This document shows, one piece after another, positions 53,357-63,450 of a stretch of 64,000 nucleotides of DNA. The stretch spans positions 1-64,000 of the forward strand of contig NZ_FOCN01000008.1 in NCBI RefSeq assembly GCF_900110125.1. The letters run 5' to 3'. Under the pieces are notes generated by a model, which made no database searches, was not told the origin of the DNA, and worked only from the letters and a program-made list of their open reading frames with translations. Source of the DNA: Cryobacterium luteum (lineage in GTDB: Bacteria > Actinomycetota > Actinomycetes > Actinomycetales > Microbacteriaceae). The stretch's first letter is position 1, and each line of letters starts with the position of its first letter. The position numbers were made by a program, and so were the translations under genes.

Positions 53357-53381
53357 ACTTGAGCCGATGAGTGACTCAAGT
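53357..53381. repeat. Inverted repeat in the yggT-divIVA gap
   Basis: ACTTGAG (53357-53363) and CTCAAGT (53375-53381) form a 7-bp stem. It could be the terminator after yggT or an operator for divIVA; it lies about 45 bp before the divIVA start in an A/T-rich stretch. Confidence 0.4.
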
Positions 53382-53469
53382 ATTGAAATTGACTACGGGC
53401 TGCCGACGAGCGATTGCGGGCTCAGGGCCAACCAGTCATCCGACAAGGATACATGCCCCGGTTGGACGA

Positions 53470-53763
53470 TTACAGTAACCCCGCCAGAGACATTCCGACG
53501 ATGGTACACAGCATGGTGAGCGTGAAACCGAAATCCAGCGCGATGGGCCCGATGCGAAGCGGCGGGATCAGGCGTCGGAAGAAACGAACCGGCGGATCGG
53601 TCAGGGTGTAGACGACCTCAACCGCGACGAGCAGGACGCCCTGCGGACGCCAGGCCCGGTTGACGCCACGCACGAGGTCGATGATGAATCGACCCCACAG
53701 CACGAGGAAGTACATGAAGAACAGGAAATAGAGAAGATTTCCCAGGATCGGTATGCCAGTCAC
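53470..53763 (-). CDS. YggT-family membrane protein
   Basis: A protein of 97 residues with two hydrophobic segments (LGNLLYFLFFMYFLVLWG; IALDFGFTLTMLCTIVGMS) around the conserved TDPPVRFFRRLIPPLR loop. The function is not settled, but the gene nearly always lies between sepF and divIVA in Gram-positive bacteria, pointing to cell division or envelope work. GTG 53763 is 8 nt after the sepF stop. Confidence 0.9.
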   Translation of the reverse strand: MTGIPILGNLLYFLFFMYFLVLWGRFIIDLVRGVNRAWRPQGVLLVAVEVVYTLTDPPVRFFRRLIPPLRIGPIALDFGFTLTMLCTIVGMSLAGLL

Positions 53764-53771
53764 ACTTAAGT

Positions 53772-54338
53772 CTAGCCTTGCGCGAAGAAGGAGCTGTCCT
53801 CAGCGCCCTCTTCGGTGGTGCTATCGCCGGAGACGACGACGTGGGACGGCGACAGCAGGAAGACCTTGGCGGTCACGCGCTCGATCTTGCCGTACAAGCC
53901 CTGCGACAGGCCGCTCGCGAAGTCGATGAGGCGGCGAGCATCGCCGTCGCTCATCTGCGACAGGTTGATGATGACCGGGATGCCTTCGCGGAAGGATTCG
54001 GCGATGACCTGGGCGTCCTTGTAGGCGCGCGGGTGAACCGTGAGAATTTCATTCATTTCGGACGCAGCCACATCTTGGGGGGTCGAAGTCTTGCGCAGGG
54101 GGGTCACCGGCGCACGCCCGGCATGGTTCTGGGCCGCACTGGAGTGAGCGGCACTGTCGTGTCCGCGTGCCGGGACGGCACTGACGTGATTGGCACCAGC
54201 GTGATTGGCACCAGCCTGATTGGCACCGGCGTGACTCGCGGAGCCGTTGTTGTTGGACGTACCGGCGGGCGCCTGGTACTCCAGCTCTTCGTCTGCCAGA
54301 CCCAGGTAGACCATGGTTTTCTTGAGCGGGTTGGACAT
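53772..54338 (-). CDS. sepF: SepF, FtsZ membrane anchor
   Basis: A protein of 188 residues. The N-terminal amphipathic helix region ([18 protein letters not shown]) binds membrane, and the C-terminal SepF domain ([36 protein letters not shown]) binds the FtsZ tail. In actinobacteria, which lack FtsA, SepF is the main Z-ring anchor. The linker between them contains a tandem repeat ([14 protein letters not shown]) encoded by 15-bp units at 54186-54230. Confidence 0.95.
   Translation of the reverse strand: MSNPLKKTMVYLGLADEELEYQAPAGTSNNNGSASHAGANQAGANHAGANHVSAVPARGHDSAAHSSAAQNHAGRAPVTPLRKTSTPQDVAASEMNEILTVHPRAYKDAQVIAESFREGIPVIINLSQMSDGDARRLIDFASGLSQGLYGKIERVTAKVFLLSPSHVVVSGDSTTEEGAEDSSFFAQG
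54186..54230 (-). repeat. Three 15-bp tandem repeats in sepF
   Basis: Units 54186-54200 and 54201-54215 are identical (GTGATTGGCACCAGC), and 54216-54230 differs at two bases. They encode Ala-Gly-Ala-Asn-His/Gln units in the flexible linker, so the copy number can change without a frameshift. Confidence 0.85.
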
Positions 54339-54370
54339 GTCGACCTCCGTGTTGGTTTGCTACTTCGAGA

Positions 54371-55093
54371 TTAACCGAGCACCGGACGATTGCCGGTGAT
54401 TGCGGTGCCAATTCTTAGGTGTGTCGCCCCTTCGAGCACGGCCGCCGCATAGTCCTGGCTCATGCCCATGGACAGTGCGGTGGCGGCCGGCGCCTGGGTG
54501 CGAATCTGTTCGCTGAGGTCACGCACCCGGGCGAAGGCCCGGCGCGGCTCTGCACCGATGGGAGCCACGGCCATGAGGCCGAGCAGGCGCAGCCCGGGGG
54601 TGGCGAGAACGTTGTCGACGAGGGCTGAAATCTCCAGCGGATGCACGCCACCGCGCGCGGCATCATCGGTGAGATTGACCTGGATGAAACAGTCGACGTT
54701 CGACTCGTCCGACCCCAGTGCGGTGACGAGGGACGCACGATCAACCGAGTGGATGACGTCGGCATAGGCCCGCACCTGGCGCGCCTTTTTGCCCTGCACC
54801 TGCCCAACGAAGTGCCAGACGAGGTCGAGATCGACCAAGGCAGCAGCCTTGGCCTGCGCTTCCTGATGCCGGTTCTCCCCCACGTTGCGCACGCCGAGAG
54901 CGTAGAGCTGCTCGATCAGGGACACCGGATGGAACTTGGTGACGACGATCGTGGTGATGCCGGCCGGGTCGCGATCGGCCACACGGGCGGCGTCGAGAAT
55001 ACCGGCGCTGACCGCGCCCAGGCGGGTGGACAGATCCCCCGGCGCTGTGCTGCTCGGTGCCGGTTCTGCGGGGTCCGCGTGCGGAAGTGCCAT
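54371..55093 (-). CDS. YggS/PROSC-type PLP-binding protein
   Basis: A protein of 240 residues. The PLP-lysine region is ITTIVVTKFHPVSLIEQLYA and LGVRNVGENRHQEAQAK follows; the phosphate-binding end is LSMGMSQDY and HLRIGTAITG. The family keeps pyridoxal phosphate and amino-acid pools in balance rather than catalysing a reaction. ATG 55093 fits the family N-terminus better than upstream frames. It lies between ftsZ and sepF as usual; the pgeF gene often found next to it is absent here. Confidence 0.92.
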   Translation of the reverse strand: MALPHADPAEPAPSSTAPGDLSTRLGAVSAGILDAARVADRDPAGITTIVVTKFHPVSLIEQLYALGVRNVGENRHQEAQAKAAALVDLDLVWHFVGQVQGKKARQVRAYADVIHSVDRASLVTALGSDESNVDCFIQVNLTDDAARGGVHPLEISALVDNVLATPGLRLLGLMAVAPIGAEPRRAFARVRDLSEQIRTQAPAATALSMGMSQDYAAAVLEGATHLRIGTAITGNRPVLG

Positions 55094-55198
55094 GCTCAAG
55101 CTGCTCTGTTCGTGAGGTCGGTTTCGGTGCAGGTGACAAAAACGCTGCATCCCAGGGCCGACAGCGATGCGCCGGCCCCGGGACTGAAACACGTCGAC

Positions 55199-56404
55199 CT
55201 ATTTGAGGAAATCAGGGATGTCCAGATCGTCAGCCTCTTCTTCAAAGGCCGGGTCGGCTACGGTCACGCCGCTGGCGGAGTCCGAGCCACCCCAAACGGA
55301 AGCCGCGAGCTCGCCATCGCTATAGCTGCCCGAGTCGGTCGACGGGGCTCCGGCAGCGCTGCCAGCGGATGCTCCGGCCGCCGCCGTTCCGGCACCGGCA
55401 GCGATGCCTGCCGCGACGAGGTCGGCGCGCCGCACCTCGACCGCCTTGGCACCGGGCTCTCCGCCGTCGAAGCCGGCGGCGATGACCGTGACCCGCACCT
55501 CGTCACCGAGGGTGTCGTCGATGACGGCACCGAAGATGATGTTGGCTTCGGGGTGCACAGCCTCTTGCACGAGGCGAGCCGCGTCGTTGATTTCGAAGAT
55601 ACCGAGGTTGGATCCGCCCTGGATGGACAGGAGCACTCCGTGAGCGCCGTCGATCGATGCCTCGAGCAGGGGCGACGCGACGGCGAGTTCGGCCGCCTTG
55701 ATCGCCCGGTCGGCCCCGCGAGCCGAGCCGATGCCCATGAGGGCCGATCCGGCGCCCTGCATGACCGATTTGACGTCGGCGAAGTCGAGGTTGATCAGGC
55801 CGGGGGTGGTGATCAGGTCGGTGATGCCCTGCACACCGGCGAGAAGCACCTGGTCGGCGGTCGCGAAGGCTTCGAGCATGCTGATGCCGCGGTCGCTGAT
55901 CTCGAGCAGACGGTCGTTGGGCACGACGATGAGGGTGTCAACCTCGTTCTTGAGCGAAGCGACACCGGTTTCGGCCTGCGCCTGGCGACGCTTGCCCTCG
56001 AAGCCGAAGGGCTTGGTGACCACACCGATGGTGAGAGCACCGATCGACTTGGCGATGCGGGCGACGACGGGGGCGCCACCGGTTCCGGTTCCACCACCCT
56101 CTCCCGCGGTAACGAAGACCATGTCAGCCCCGGCAAGGGCCTCTTCGATCTCCTCGGCGTGATCCTCGGCTGCGCGGCGACCCACTTCGGGGTCTGCGCC
56201 GGCACCGAGGCCGCGGGTGAGGTCGCGACCGACGTCGAGTTTGACGTCGGCGTCGCTCATGAGCAGAGCCTGGGCATCCGTATTGATGGCGATGAACTCG
56301 ACACCGCGGAGGCCAAGTTCGATCATGCGGTTGACGGCGTTGACGCCACCACCGCCGATGCCGACAACCTTGATGACGGCTAGATAATTTTGATTGTTTG
56401 ACAC
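55199..56404 (-). CDS. ftsZ: Cell division protein FtsZ
   Basis: A tubulin-like GTPase of 401 residues that forms the Z-ring. The GTP-binding loop [15 protein letters not shown] and the N-terminal [15 protein letters not shown] are clear. The C-terminal peptide DLDIPDFLK, which binds SepF, is present. The linker before it is Ala/Gly/Ser-rich. GTG 56404 has GGAGG 6 nt upstream. A strong terminator after ftsQ (56578-56610) and a 235-bp gap suggest that ftsZ has its own promoter. Confidence 0.98.
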   Translation of the reverse strand: MSNNQNYLAVIKVVGIGGGGVNAVNRMIELGLRGVEFIAINTDAQALLMSDADVKLDVGRDLTRGLGAGADPEVGRRAAEDHAEEIEEALAGADMVFVTAGEGGGTGTGGAPVVARIAKSIGALTIGVVTKPFGFEGKRRQAQAETGVASLKNEVDTLIVVPNDRLLEISDRGISMLEAFATADQVLLAGVQGITDLITTPGLINLDFADVKSVMQGAGSALMGIGSARGADRAIKAAELAVASPLLEASIDGAHGVLLSIQGGSNLGIFEINDAARLVQEAVHPEANIIFGAVIDDTLGDEVRVTVIAAGFDGGEPGAKAVEVRRADLVAAGIAAGAGTAAAGASAGSAAGAPSTDSGSYSDGELAASVWGGSDSASGVTVADPAFEEEADDLDIPDFLK

Positions 56405-56577
56405 GTCCGGCCTCCGGGTGGAACTCTAAACCTCTAGTCGAAGTTTAAAGTTATGCTGAGTATGCAATTCCTGATTACGAAAGTATGCGGACCCGGCGCG
56501 TCGCTGGGGAGGCGCGCCCGCGTGTCGCGAAGAACTCGCCGAATCTCTGCCGCACTGATCGTGACCGCACCCAGAAT

Positions 56578-56610
56578 GGCAGCCGCTACGCGAATCCGGT
56601 AGCGGCTGCC
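56578..56610 (-). terminator. Terminator-like hairpin after ftsQ
   Basis: The arms 56578-56589 (GGCAGCCGCTAC) and 56599-56610 are perfect complements with a 9-nt loop. It begins about 30 nt past the ftsQ stop, and the minus-strand transcript continues with ATTCTGGG. It should separate ftsZ from the upstream cell-wall genes. Confidence 0.7.
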
Positions 56611-56639
56611 GAAAGCGGGCGCCATCGCAGTCGCCGCGA

Positions 56640-57932
56640 CTAACGCAGTACGGCGCTGTCGGGTGAGGAGACGTCGTACTCATTGACGGTGCCGGCCGGG
56701 TGACCGATGAGCAGGGCCGCGAGCACGACCGCTTTGTACTCAGATTTCTCCGGGCTGCCCCAGACCACCCGTTCCCCGCCAAGCAGGCTCAGGGTGACGT
56801 CGTCCGTGGTGACGGCGGTCACCGAATCCAATTGAACACGGATGCTGTCCGGCAGCACGGCGAGCACCGCAGCGGCGGCCTTGAACCCCGCGCTGTCGAT
56901 GCCGTCCGGCGCGTCGACCAGCGGGTACCCCACGGTGCGTTCCGGCGTTGTCGCGATGACAACGCCGGCGGCATCGACCAGGTCGAATCCGGTCGGGCCG
57001 GCCAGCACCCCCACGGGCACCCGCTCGATGATGCGCACCACCAGTGTGCCGGGCGGGCGGCTCTCGGTGACGTAACTCTGGATGAGCGTGAACTGCGACA
57101 GCGCACCCTTGACCACGTCGGCATCGATGAGCGGCAGCGGGGTTCCGAGTTGGTCGGCGAGGGCGGCCGAGACGTCCGTCGCCGGGATGCGGCTGGTTCC
57201 GACGACCTCGATCGTGCGCAGGGCCATCAGGGGTGAGTAGGCCGCACCGATGATGAGGCCGAAGGCGAGCACGATCGAGCTGAGACCGACGATCCACGCG
57301 GTGCGCCGCCGCCGGGCGCGCCCGGTGAACCGGCGCACCTCGGCGCGTTCGAATCGCTTACGGGTACGCTGCGCCGCCCGCAGCACCGACCGGGCCGCTC
57401 GCGCGCCCGCCGTGCCGCCGGACCGCTGTGTCGTCGGCTCCGCCTTCGTGGCCGGCTCGGCTCTCGTGGCCGGCTCGGCCCTCGCTGCCGGTACCGCAGA
57501 AGCAGTCGGCCGCAGCGTCGGCGTGGGAACAACCGTGATCGGCGAAGCGGATGCGCCTCCCCCGGTGAGCAGGATCGGTTCCGTCGTCGTGTCCGAGGGG
57601 TCGAAGGCTCTCGGCGTGCGGGCAGGGTCGGTGCCGCCGCCGCGGCGCGCGCGCTTGGGCTTCGTCGCATCGGGCTTCGTCGCGCCGGGCTGCGTCGTAC
57701 CGGGCTGCGTCCCGCCGGGCTGCGTGCCGCCGGGCTGCGTCGTCTTCGGCGGCCGCACCGTCGGTGCAGAAGCGTCAGGCGAGGGCCGCGGCTCGGGCGT
57801 CGGCTTGGTGCGCGGCGCCTTCGCTCCCGCTTTATCGGCCGCTGTCGCGGCCCGTTTTGCCGCCGAAATCGCCGGCCGGGCCGGCTCGGGCGGCGGCTGC
57901 GCCGGGCGGTCGAAGCCGGCCGGCCGCCTCAC
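56640..57932 (-). CDS. ftsQ: Cell division protein FtsQ with long repeat-rich cytoplasmic tail
   Basis: A protein of 430 residues. The last 230 form a normal FtsQ: one membrane helix (TAWIVGLSSIVLAFGLIIG), the POTRA domain (TIEVVGTSRIPATDVSAAL, PPGTLVVRIIERVPVGVLAG) and the FtsQ beta domain. The first 200 residues are Pro/Ala/Thr/Arg-rich and hold a tandem repeat (PGGTQPGGTQPGTTQPGATK). FtsQ links FtsB/FtsL to the divisome. The start GTG 57932 lies 7 nt past the murC stop. Confidence 0.92.
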   Translation of the reverse strand: MRRPAGFDRPAQPPPEPARPAISAAKRAATAADKAGAKAPRTKPTPEPRPSPDASAPTVRPPKTTQPGGTQPGGTQPGTTQPGATKPDATKPKRARRGGGTDPARTPRAFDPSDTTTEPILLTGGGASASPITVVPTPTLRPTASAVPAARAEPATRAEPATKAEPTTQRSGGTAGARAARSVLRAAQRTRKRFERAEVRRFTGRARRRRTAWIVGLSSIVLAFGLIIGAAYSPLMALRTIEVVGTSRIPATDVSAALADQLGTPLPLIDADVVKGALSQFTLIQSYVTESRPPGTLVVRIIERVPVGVLAGPTGFDLVDAAGVVIATTPERTVGYPLVDAPDGIDSAGFKAAAAVLAVLPDSIRVQLDSVTAVTTDDVTLSLLGGERVVWGSPEKSEYKAVVLAALLIGHPAGTVNEYDVSSPDSAVLR

Positions 57933-57939
57933 CGTCGCC

Positions 57940-59349
57940 TCATCCGCGAACCGTTTCGAGGGCGGCGAGCAGCTGCGGCACGATGCGGTTGACGTCGCCG
58001 CAGCCGAGGGTCACGACGAAATCACCGTCGCGGGCGATGCTGGCCAGGTAGTCGGCGGCATCCTGCCAGTCGGGCACGTAGGCGACGTGGGACGGGTCGC
58101 GGAACTTTTCCGAGACGAGCGCACCGGTGACGCCGGGCTCCGGGTCTTCGCGGGCGCCGTAGACGGCGAGCACGATGGTCTGGTCTGCCGAGGCCTCGAG
58201 GGTGTCGGCGAATTCCTGGGCGAACAGCCGGGTGCGGCTGTACAGGTGCGGCTGGTGCACCGCGATGATGCGGCCCTCACCCACGACGGTACGGGCCGCG
58301 GCGAGGGCTGCGGCGACCTCGGTCGGGTGGTGGGCGTAGTCGTCGTAGACGCTGACGCCGCCGACCGTGCCGTGCAGTTCGAACCGACGCTGGGTGCCGC
58401 CGAATCCGGCGATGGAGTCGAGGCTGGCCACCGGGTCGAAGCCGAGGCCGACCAGCACGGCGAAGGCTCCGGCCGCGTTGATGGCGTTGTGCTTGCCGGG
58501 GATGCGCAGGGTGGCGCTGTAATCCTGGCCCTGCCAGGCGACGCTGAAGCTCACCGGCCCGGTCGTGGTGATGGAGTGCACCCGAACGGTGGAATCCGGG
58601 TGCTCGCCGAACGTGATCACGCGGGCCGCGGCATCCGCTGCTGTGATCGCCTCGGTGACCCGCACAGCGCCGACATCGTCGGAGGAGATGACGACGAGTT
58701 CGGTCGCCTTGCGGCTGAATTCGACGAAGGCGGCCTCGAACGCTTCGAGCGAGCCGTAGTGGTCGAGGTGGTCGGGGTCGACGTTCGTGACCAGCGCAAC
58801 CGCTGTGTGGTACAGCAGAAAGGAGCCGTCGGATTCGTCTGCTTCGACCACAAACAGGTCGTCGGCGCCGCCCGCGGAGCTGACCCCGAGGGATTCGATC
58901 ACGCCGCCGTTGACGAAGCTCGGGTCCTGGCCGAGGCCGAGCAGCCCGGTGACGATCATGCCGGTCGACGTGGTCTTGCCGTGCGCGCCAGCCACCGCTA
59001 CCAGGCGCTGGTCCCGAATGAGCCAGGCCAGGGCCTGGGCGCGGTGCAGCACCGGAAGTCCGCGTTCATTCGCGAGCACGTACTCGGGGTTGTCCTGCCA
59101 GAGGGCGCCGGTGACGACGAGAGTGTCAGCCGCGCCGACGTTGGCCGCGTCGTGCCCGATGAACACGGTGGCACCGAGGTCGCGCAGCGCCTGCACGTTG
59201 GGCGATTCCTTCGCGTCAGAGCCGGTGACGGTGTAGCCACGGTTGAGAAAGAGGCGGGCGATGCCGCTCATACCGGATCCGCCGATGCCCACGAAGTGCA
59301 CACGTCCGAGCTGGTCGGGGATGGTGAGGGTGAGGTCTGGTTTGATCAC
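57940..59349 (-). CDS. murC: UDP-N-acetylmuramate--L-alanine ligase
   Basis: A protein of 469 residues that adds L-Ala to UDP-MurNAc, the first peptide step of peptidoglycan. The ATP loop is [17 protein letters not shown], the N-terminal [20 protein letters not shown] binds the nucleotide substrate, and the C-terminal [20 protein letters not shown] is typical. The start is GTG 59349. No murB or ddl gene follows, as usual in actinobacterial dcw clusters. Confidence 0.97.
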   Translation of the reverse strand: MIKPDLTLTIPDQLGRVHFVGIGGSGMSGIARLFLNRGYTVTGSDAKESPNVQALRDLGATVFIGHDAANVGAADTLVVTGALWQDNPEYVLANERGLPVLHRAQALAWLIRDQRLVAVAGAHGKTTSTGMIVTGLLGLGQDPSFVNGGVIESLGVSSAGGADDLFVVEADESDGSFLLYHTAVALVTNVDPDHLDHYGSLEAFEAAFVEFSRKATELVVISSDDVGAVRVTEAITAADAAARVITFGEHPDSTVRVHSITTTGPVSFSVAWQGQDYSATLRIPGKHNAINAAGAFAVLVGLGFDPVASLDSIAGFGGTQRRFELHGTVGGVSVYDDYAHHPTEVAAALAAARTVVGEGRIIAVHQPHLYSRTRLFAQEFADTLEASADQTIVLAVYGAREDPEPGVTGALVSEKFRDPSHVAYVPDWQDAADYLASIARDGDFVVTLGCGDVNRIVPQLLAALETVRG

Positions 59350-59432
59350 GGTGGTGCGCTCTTCTCGATTGCAGCCAACAGATGTCGGCTAGTAAATGTG
59401 CAGCCAATAAAACAGGTCGTGCGGGCACTACG

Positions 59433-60527
59433 TTACGCGTGCGGCCGCTCGCGCGGCGACGCGAGGGCGCCGTGAACGAGGTCGAGCATGCGGGCCGTTC
59501 CGTCGCGCACACCAACGGATGCCGCTCCCCGCGCCATAGCCGCCACCTTCGCCCGGTCACCCAACAATGTCACCAGCTCACCCTGAACCCAGGCCGGCAC
59601 GAAGTCGGCGTCGTCGACCAGCAGGCCCCCTCCGGCTGCCAGCACAGGCGAGGCATTGAAGCGTTGCTCCCCGTTGCCGACCGGGTAGGGCACGTACACG
59701 GCGGGGATGCCGAGCGCACACAGTTCGCTGACCGTCGCCGCACCCGCTCGGGTCACGGCAAAATCGGCCGCGGCGAGAGCGAGGTCCATCCGGTCGCAAT
59801 ACGCGACCAGGTGATAGTCGGGCAGACCGGGGTCGACCACCTCAGCTTTGAGGCCGGTGATGTGGAGCACCTGCCAGCCGGCGGCGGCGAGAGCGGGGGC
59901 GCACTCGACCATGGTGGCGTTGAGTCGGCGTGCGCCGAGCGAGCCGCCGGTGACGAGCAACACGGGTCGGTGCACACTGAGATTGAAGAACCCGAGCGCC
60001 GCATCGCGGGTCGACGAACGGTCGAGTTCTTCGATTTCGGGCCGCAATGGCATGCCGACGAACCGGGCGTGCCGAATGGGGGTGCCGTCGAAGGCGACAC
60101 CGACATGCCGGGTCAGCCGGGCACCGAGCTTGTTGGCCAGCCCCGGCTTGGCGTTGGCCTCGTGGATGACGATCGGCACCCCGGCCCGCCGGGCGGCGAG
60201 GTAGGCGGGCGTCGAGACGTAACCGCCGAAGCCGACCACCACATCGACGTGACGCGAGCGCAGAACCTGCGCGACGGCGTTCACCGCGGCGGCGAAGCGC
60301 GGCAGAAAACGTACGGCGGCCGCGTTCGGCCGGCGCGGAAACGGAACCCGGGGTACGACGATGAGCTCATAGCCGCGGGCCGGCACCAGGCGCGCCTCGA
60401 GACCCTCACTGGTGCCGAGAACGAGGACCGTGGCATCCGCTTCACGCGCACGGATGCGGTCGGCGACCGCGAGCAGGGGGTTGACGTGGCCGGCGGTTCC
60501 GCCGCCTGCCAAAAGGTACGTGGTCAT
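59433..60527 (-). CDS. murG: MurG, lipid II-forming N-acetylglucosaminyltransferase
   Basis: A membrane-surface glycosyltransferase of 364 residues that converts lipid I to lipid II. The N-terminal glycine loop is LLAGGGTAGHVNPLLAVAD, and the C-terminal UDP-binding part has VTRAGAATVSELCALGIPAV and VPYPVGNGEQRFNASPV. ATG 60527 overlaps the ftsW stop (ATGA). Confidence 0.97.
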   Translation of the reverse strand: MTTYLLAGGGTAGHVNPLLAVADRIRAREADATVLVLGTSEGLEARLVPARGYELIVVPRVPFPRRPNAAAVRFLPRFAAAVNAVAQVLRSRHVDVVVGFGGYVSTPAYLAARRAGVPIVIHEANAKPGLANKLGARLTRHVGVAFDGTPIRHARFVGMPLRPEIEELDRSSTRDAALGFFNLSVHRPVLLVTGGSLGARRLNATMVECAPALAAAGWQVLHITGLKAEVVDPGLPDYHLVAYCDRMDLALAAADFAVTRAGAATVSELCALGIPAVYVPYPVGNGEQRFNASPVLAAGGGLLVDDADFVPAWVQGELVTLLGDRAKVAAMARGAASVGVRDGTARMLDLVHGALASPRERPHA

Positions 60528-61912
60528 GCCCGGTCAGCCTCGATGAAGTCGTTGGGGGGTTCGCTCGAACGGTCGCCGCGGGCAAAGGACAGTACGATTC
60601 CGATCGCGACGAGGGTGGTGAGCAGAGCGGTACCACCGGCCGAGATGAGCGGCAGCGGCACCCCGAGCACGGGGAACACTCCGAGCACGACGCCGATGTT
60701 GACGAAGGCCTGGCCGATGATCCAAACCATGGCGGCGGCGGTCGAGACCTTCGCCTGCACGGTCGTTGCCGTGCGCATGATGCGGAGGAAAGCGAAGGCC
60801 AGCAGGATGAACATGCCGAGCACTACGACGCAGCCGATCAGGCCGAGTTCCTCGCCGATGATGGCGAAGATGTAGTCGTTGTCGGCAGCCGGCAGCCACG
60901 ACCATTTGGCCTTGGAGTTGCCAAGGCCCACACCGAGCACTCCCCCGTTGGCCAGCGCCCAGGTGCCGTGCAGGGGCTGCCAGCAGCTCTGCGAAATCTC
61001 CCCACTCAGCTCGGTGCAGCCCTCGTTGAGAAAACTCATGATGCGGGTCAGCCGGTTGGGGCTCGCGATGGCCAGCACGACGGCACCGCCAACCCCGATC
61101 AGCAGTGGCACAGCGAGCAGGCGCAGCTTGACTCCGGCGAAGAACAGCGCCCCGAACAGGATGCCGGCCATGATCATCACCGTGCCGAGGTCACCGCCGA
61201 TCATGACGAGCAGCACCGCGCTGCCGCCGACCCCGAACACCGGGATGAACACGTGCTTCCAGTCGTCGAGCTGGTGCTGTTTTTTTGAGAGGATCACGCC
61301 GAGCCAAATGACCAGGGCCACCTTGATGCCCTCAGACGGCTGGAACTGGATCCCGAAGATGTTCAGCCAGTTGGTATTGCCTCCGGTGCCGCGTCCGAGC
61401 CCGGTCGCCACGACCAGAAACTGCAGAAAACAGGTGATCACGAGCGACGGCCAGGCCACGCGCTGCCAGAAGGCGAGCGGCAGGCGGCTGACGACGAGCA
61501 TGAGCGGGATGCCGATCAGGGCGAACATGCCCTGCCGCAGCAGCCCGCCGAAGAAGCCCATGTCGGCCAGAAAGGAGTCCACCGACGACGAGGACAGCAC
61601 CATGACGAGACCGAAAATGACCAGGAACAGGGTGGTGCCGAGCAGCAGAAAGTAGTTGCCGCCTTCGGCTTTGAACACCCGACCCAGGTTGATGCGAACC
61701 TGCGGCCCGGCCGGGGTGTGCTCCGCCGCCGGTTTCGTGGGTGCGGCGAACGGCCGCCCGCCTGCAGCCTGGCGCGCCCCGGGGGTGGGTCGGGAAACGC
61801 GAGACGGCGTGCTGCCCGGTTGGTGAGCCACCGGCCCGAGGCGCCCGGCGGAGGGGCGCGAGACGGGGTTACGCGAAGCGGGGTTGCGCGGCACCTGTAC
61901 CATCCGCGTCAC
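60524..61912 (-). CDS. ftsW: FtsW, SEDS peptidoglycan polymerase of division
   Basis: A membrane protein of 462 residues with about ten helices. The SEDS core is visible: LVMVLSSSSVDSFLADMG, NWLNIFGIQFQPSEGIKVAL, ADNDYIFAIIGEELGLIG and PLPLISAGGTALLT. It polymerises lipid II at the septum with a class B penicillin-binding protein. The N-terminal 80 residues are Pro/Arg-rich and cytoplasmic. The start is GTG 61912 in a GTGA overlap with murD. Confidence 0.95.
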   Translation of the reverse strand: MTRMVQVPRNPASRNPVSRPSAGRLGPVAHQPGSTPSRVSRPTPGARQAAGGRPFAAPTKPAAEHTPAGPQVRINLGRVFKAEGGNYFLLLGTTLFLVIFGLVMVLSSSSVDSFLADMGFFGGLLRQGMFALIGIPLMLVVSRLPLAFWQRVAWPSLVITCFLQFLVVATGLGRGTGGNTNWLNIFGIQFQPSEGIKVALVIWLGVILSKKQHQLDDWKHVFIPVFGVGGSAVLLVMIGGDLGTVMIMAGILFGALFFAGVKLRLLAVPLLIGVGGAVVLAIASPNRLTRIMSFLNEGCTELSGEISQSCWQPLHGTWALANGGVLGVGLGNSKAKWSWLPAADNDYIFAIIGEELGLIGCVVVLGMFILLAFAFLRIMRTATTVQAKVSTAAAMVWIIGQAFVNIGVVLGVFPVLGVPLPLISAGGTALLTTLVAIGIVLSFARGDRSSEPPNDFIEADRA

Positions 61913-63450
61913 CTGCCTAGAAGTTCGTGTACTGCCTGATTGAAAAGCCGGCCGCGTTCGGCGTAACTCTCGAACTGGTCCATCGACGCGGCCGCCGGTG
62001 CGAGCAGCACCGTGTCACCGGCCCTGGCGATTCGAGCTGCCAAGCGCACCGCCGCCGTCATCACCGCTTCGGTACCGTTCGATCCGCTGCTGTTCGATCC
62101 AGTGTCGTCCGGGTCGATCTCGAACACGGTCAGGTCGGGGGCGTGTCGCGCGAATGCCTCGCGCAATGCCAGGCGATCGACGCCGATGATGATCGCGCCG
62201 CGCAGGCGACCGACGTGTTTCTGCACGAGCTCGTCGATGTCGACGCCCTTGAGCAGCCCGCCGACCAGCCAGACGACCGACTCGTAGGCAGCGAGGGAGG
62301 CGTCGGCGGCGTGCGGGTTGGTGGCCTTGGAGTCGTCGACCCATTCCACGCCGTCGCCGACGGCGACGGTTTCGATGCGGTGCGCGTCGAGGTGGAAGTC
62401 TTCCAACGCCGTGTGGATGGTGGCCGGCAACACCCCGTACGACCGGGCCAGGGCGCTCGCGGCGAGCACGTCCATGATCACGTGCGGGGCACCGAGGCCG
62501 GCCTCGACGAGGTGCGGCACGGTGGTCAGCTCGAGGGCGCGTTCGAACCGGTCCTCGAGAAAGGCCCGATCACAGACGATACCGTCGACGATGCCCAGTT
62601 CGCTCGGTCCGGGCACGCCGAGGCCGAACCCAATCGCCCGCGCGCCGTCCTGAACGTCGGCCTCCTGCACCATCGTGAGGGTCGCGGCATCCGCCGTGTT
62701 GTAGACGCAGGCGACGGCGGTGTTCAGGTACACCTTGGCTTTGGCGGCGCGATAGGCGGCGGCGGAACCGTGCCAGTCGAGGTGGTCGTCGGCGACGTTG
62801 AGGCAGAGGCTGGCCCAGGGTGCCAGAGCACCCGGTCCGCTCTGCGGCAGGTGGTGCAGTTGGTAGCTCGAGAGTTCAACGACGAGCACGTCCCAGCCCT
62901 GTGGGTCACGAATGGCGTCGAGTACGGGCACACCGATGTTGCCGCAGGGGGCGACGCGGCTGCCGTGGGCGGCGAGCATGGTGGCGGTGAGCTGCACGGT
63001 GGTGGTCTTGCCGTTGGTGCCGGTCACCAGCATCCACTCGGCCGGAGCACCGACCTTGTCGCGCAGCCGCCAGGCTAGTTCGATGTCGCCCCAGACCGGC
63101 ACGTCGTGTGCGGCCGCCCAGTTGAGCAGCGGGTGGTCGGGATGGAAGCCGGGCGAGACGATGATGACCTCCGGATGCTGCGCCGCGAGCTCCGCAGGCA
63201 CCTCGCGCAGGTCAGCCTGCACGAACGGCACCCCCAGCACGTCGAGCAGGTCGAACCGTTCGTCGGGTCCGGGTGAGGCCAGAACGAGCACGTTGGCGCC
63301 GAGTTCGGCGAGGGTGTCGGCGGCGGCGAAACCCGTCACGCCGAGGCCAAGGACGGCCACGCGCAGACCGCTCCAGTCGGCGTGCCAGCTGGTGAGCAAA
63401 TCCAGACGGTCGGGTGAGGCAGCGTCAACACTCACTAGCGCGACAGCCAT
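61909..63450 (-). CDS. murD: UDP-N-acetylmuramoylalanine--D-glutamate ligase
   Basis: A protein of 513 residues that adds D-Glu to UDP-MurNAc-L-Ala. The ATP loop is [19 protein letters not shown], the N-terminal Rossmann part is [19 protein letters not shown], and the C-terminal [20 protein letters not shown] holds the Glu-binding residues. ATG 63450 overlaps the mraY stop; GTG 63435 at that stop is another good start. Confidence 0.96.
   Translation of the reverse strand: MAVALVSVDAASPDRLDLLTSWHADWSGLRVAVLGLGVTGFAAADTLAELGANVLVLASPGPDERFDLLDVLGVPFVQADLREVPAELAAQHPEVIIVSPGFHPDHPLLNWAAAHDVPVWGDIELAWRLRDKVGAPAEWMLVTGTNGKTTTVQLTATMLAAHGSRVAPCGNIGVPVLDAIRDPQGWDVLVVELSSYQLHHLPQSGPGALAPWASLCLNVADDHLDWHGSAAAYRAAKAKVYLNTAVACVYNTADAATLTMVQEADVQDGARAIGFGLGVPGPSELGIVDGIVCDRAFLEDRFERALELTTVPHLVEAGLGAPHVIMDVLAASALARSYGVLPATIHTALEDFHLDAHRIETVAVGDGVEWVDDSKATNPHAADASLAAYESVVWLVGGLLKGVDIDELVQKHVGRLRGAIIIGVDRLALREAFARHAPDLTVFEIDPDDTGSNSSGSNGTEAVMTAAVRLAARIARAGDTVLLAPAAASMDQFESYAERGRLFNQAVHELLGR

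Noticed and set aside
54186-54230. CRISPR-like repeat
   Set aside because: The units are directly adjacent without spacers, in frame, and inside sepF.
57250-59475. 741-codon plus-strand open frame
   Set aside because: It is opposite ftsQ and murC, whose motifs are unmistakable.
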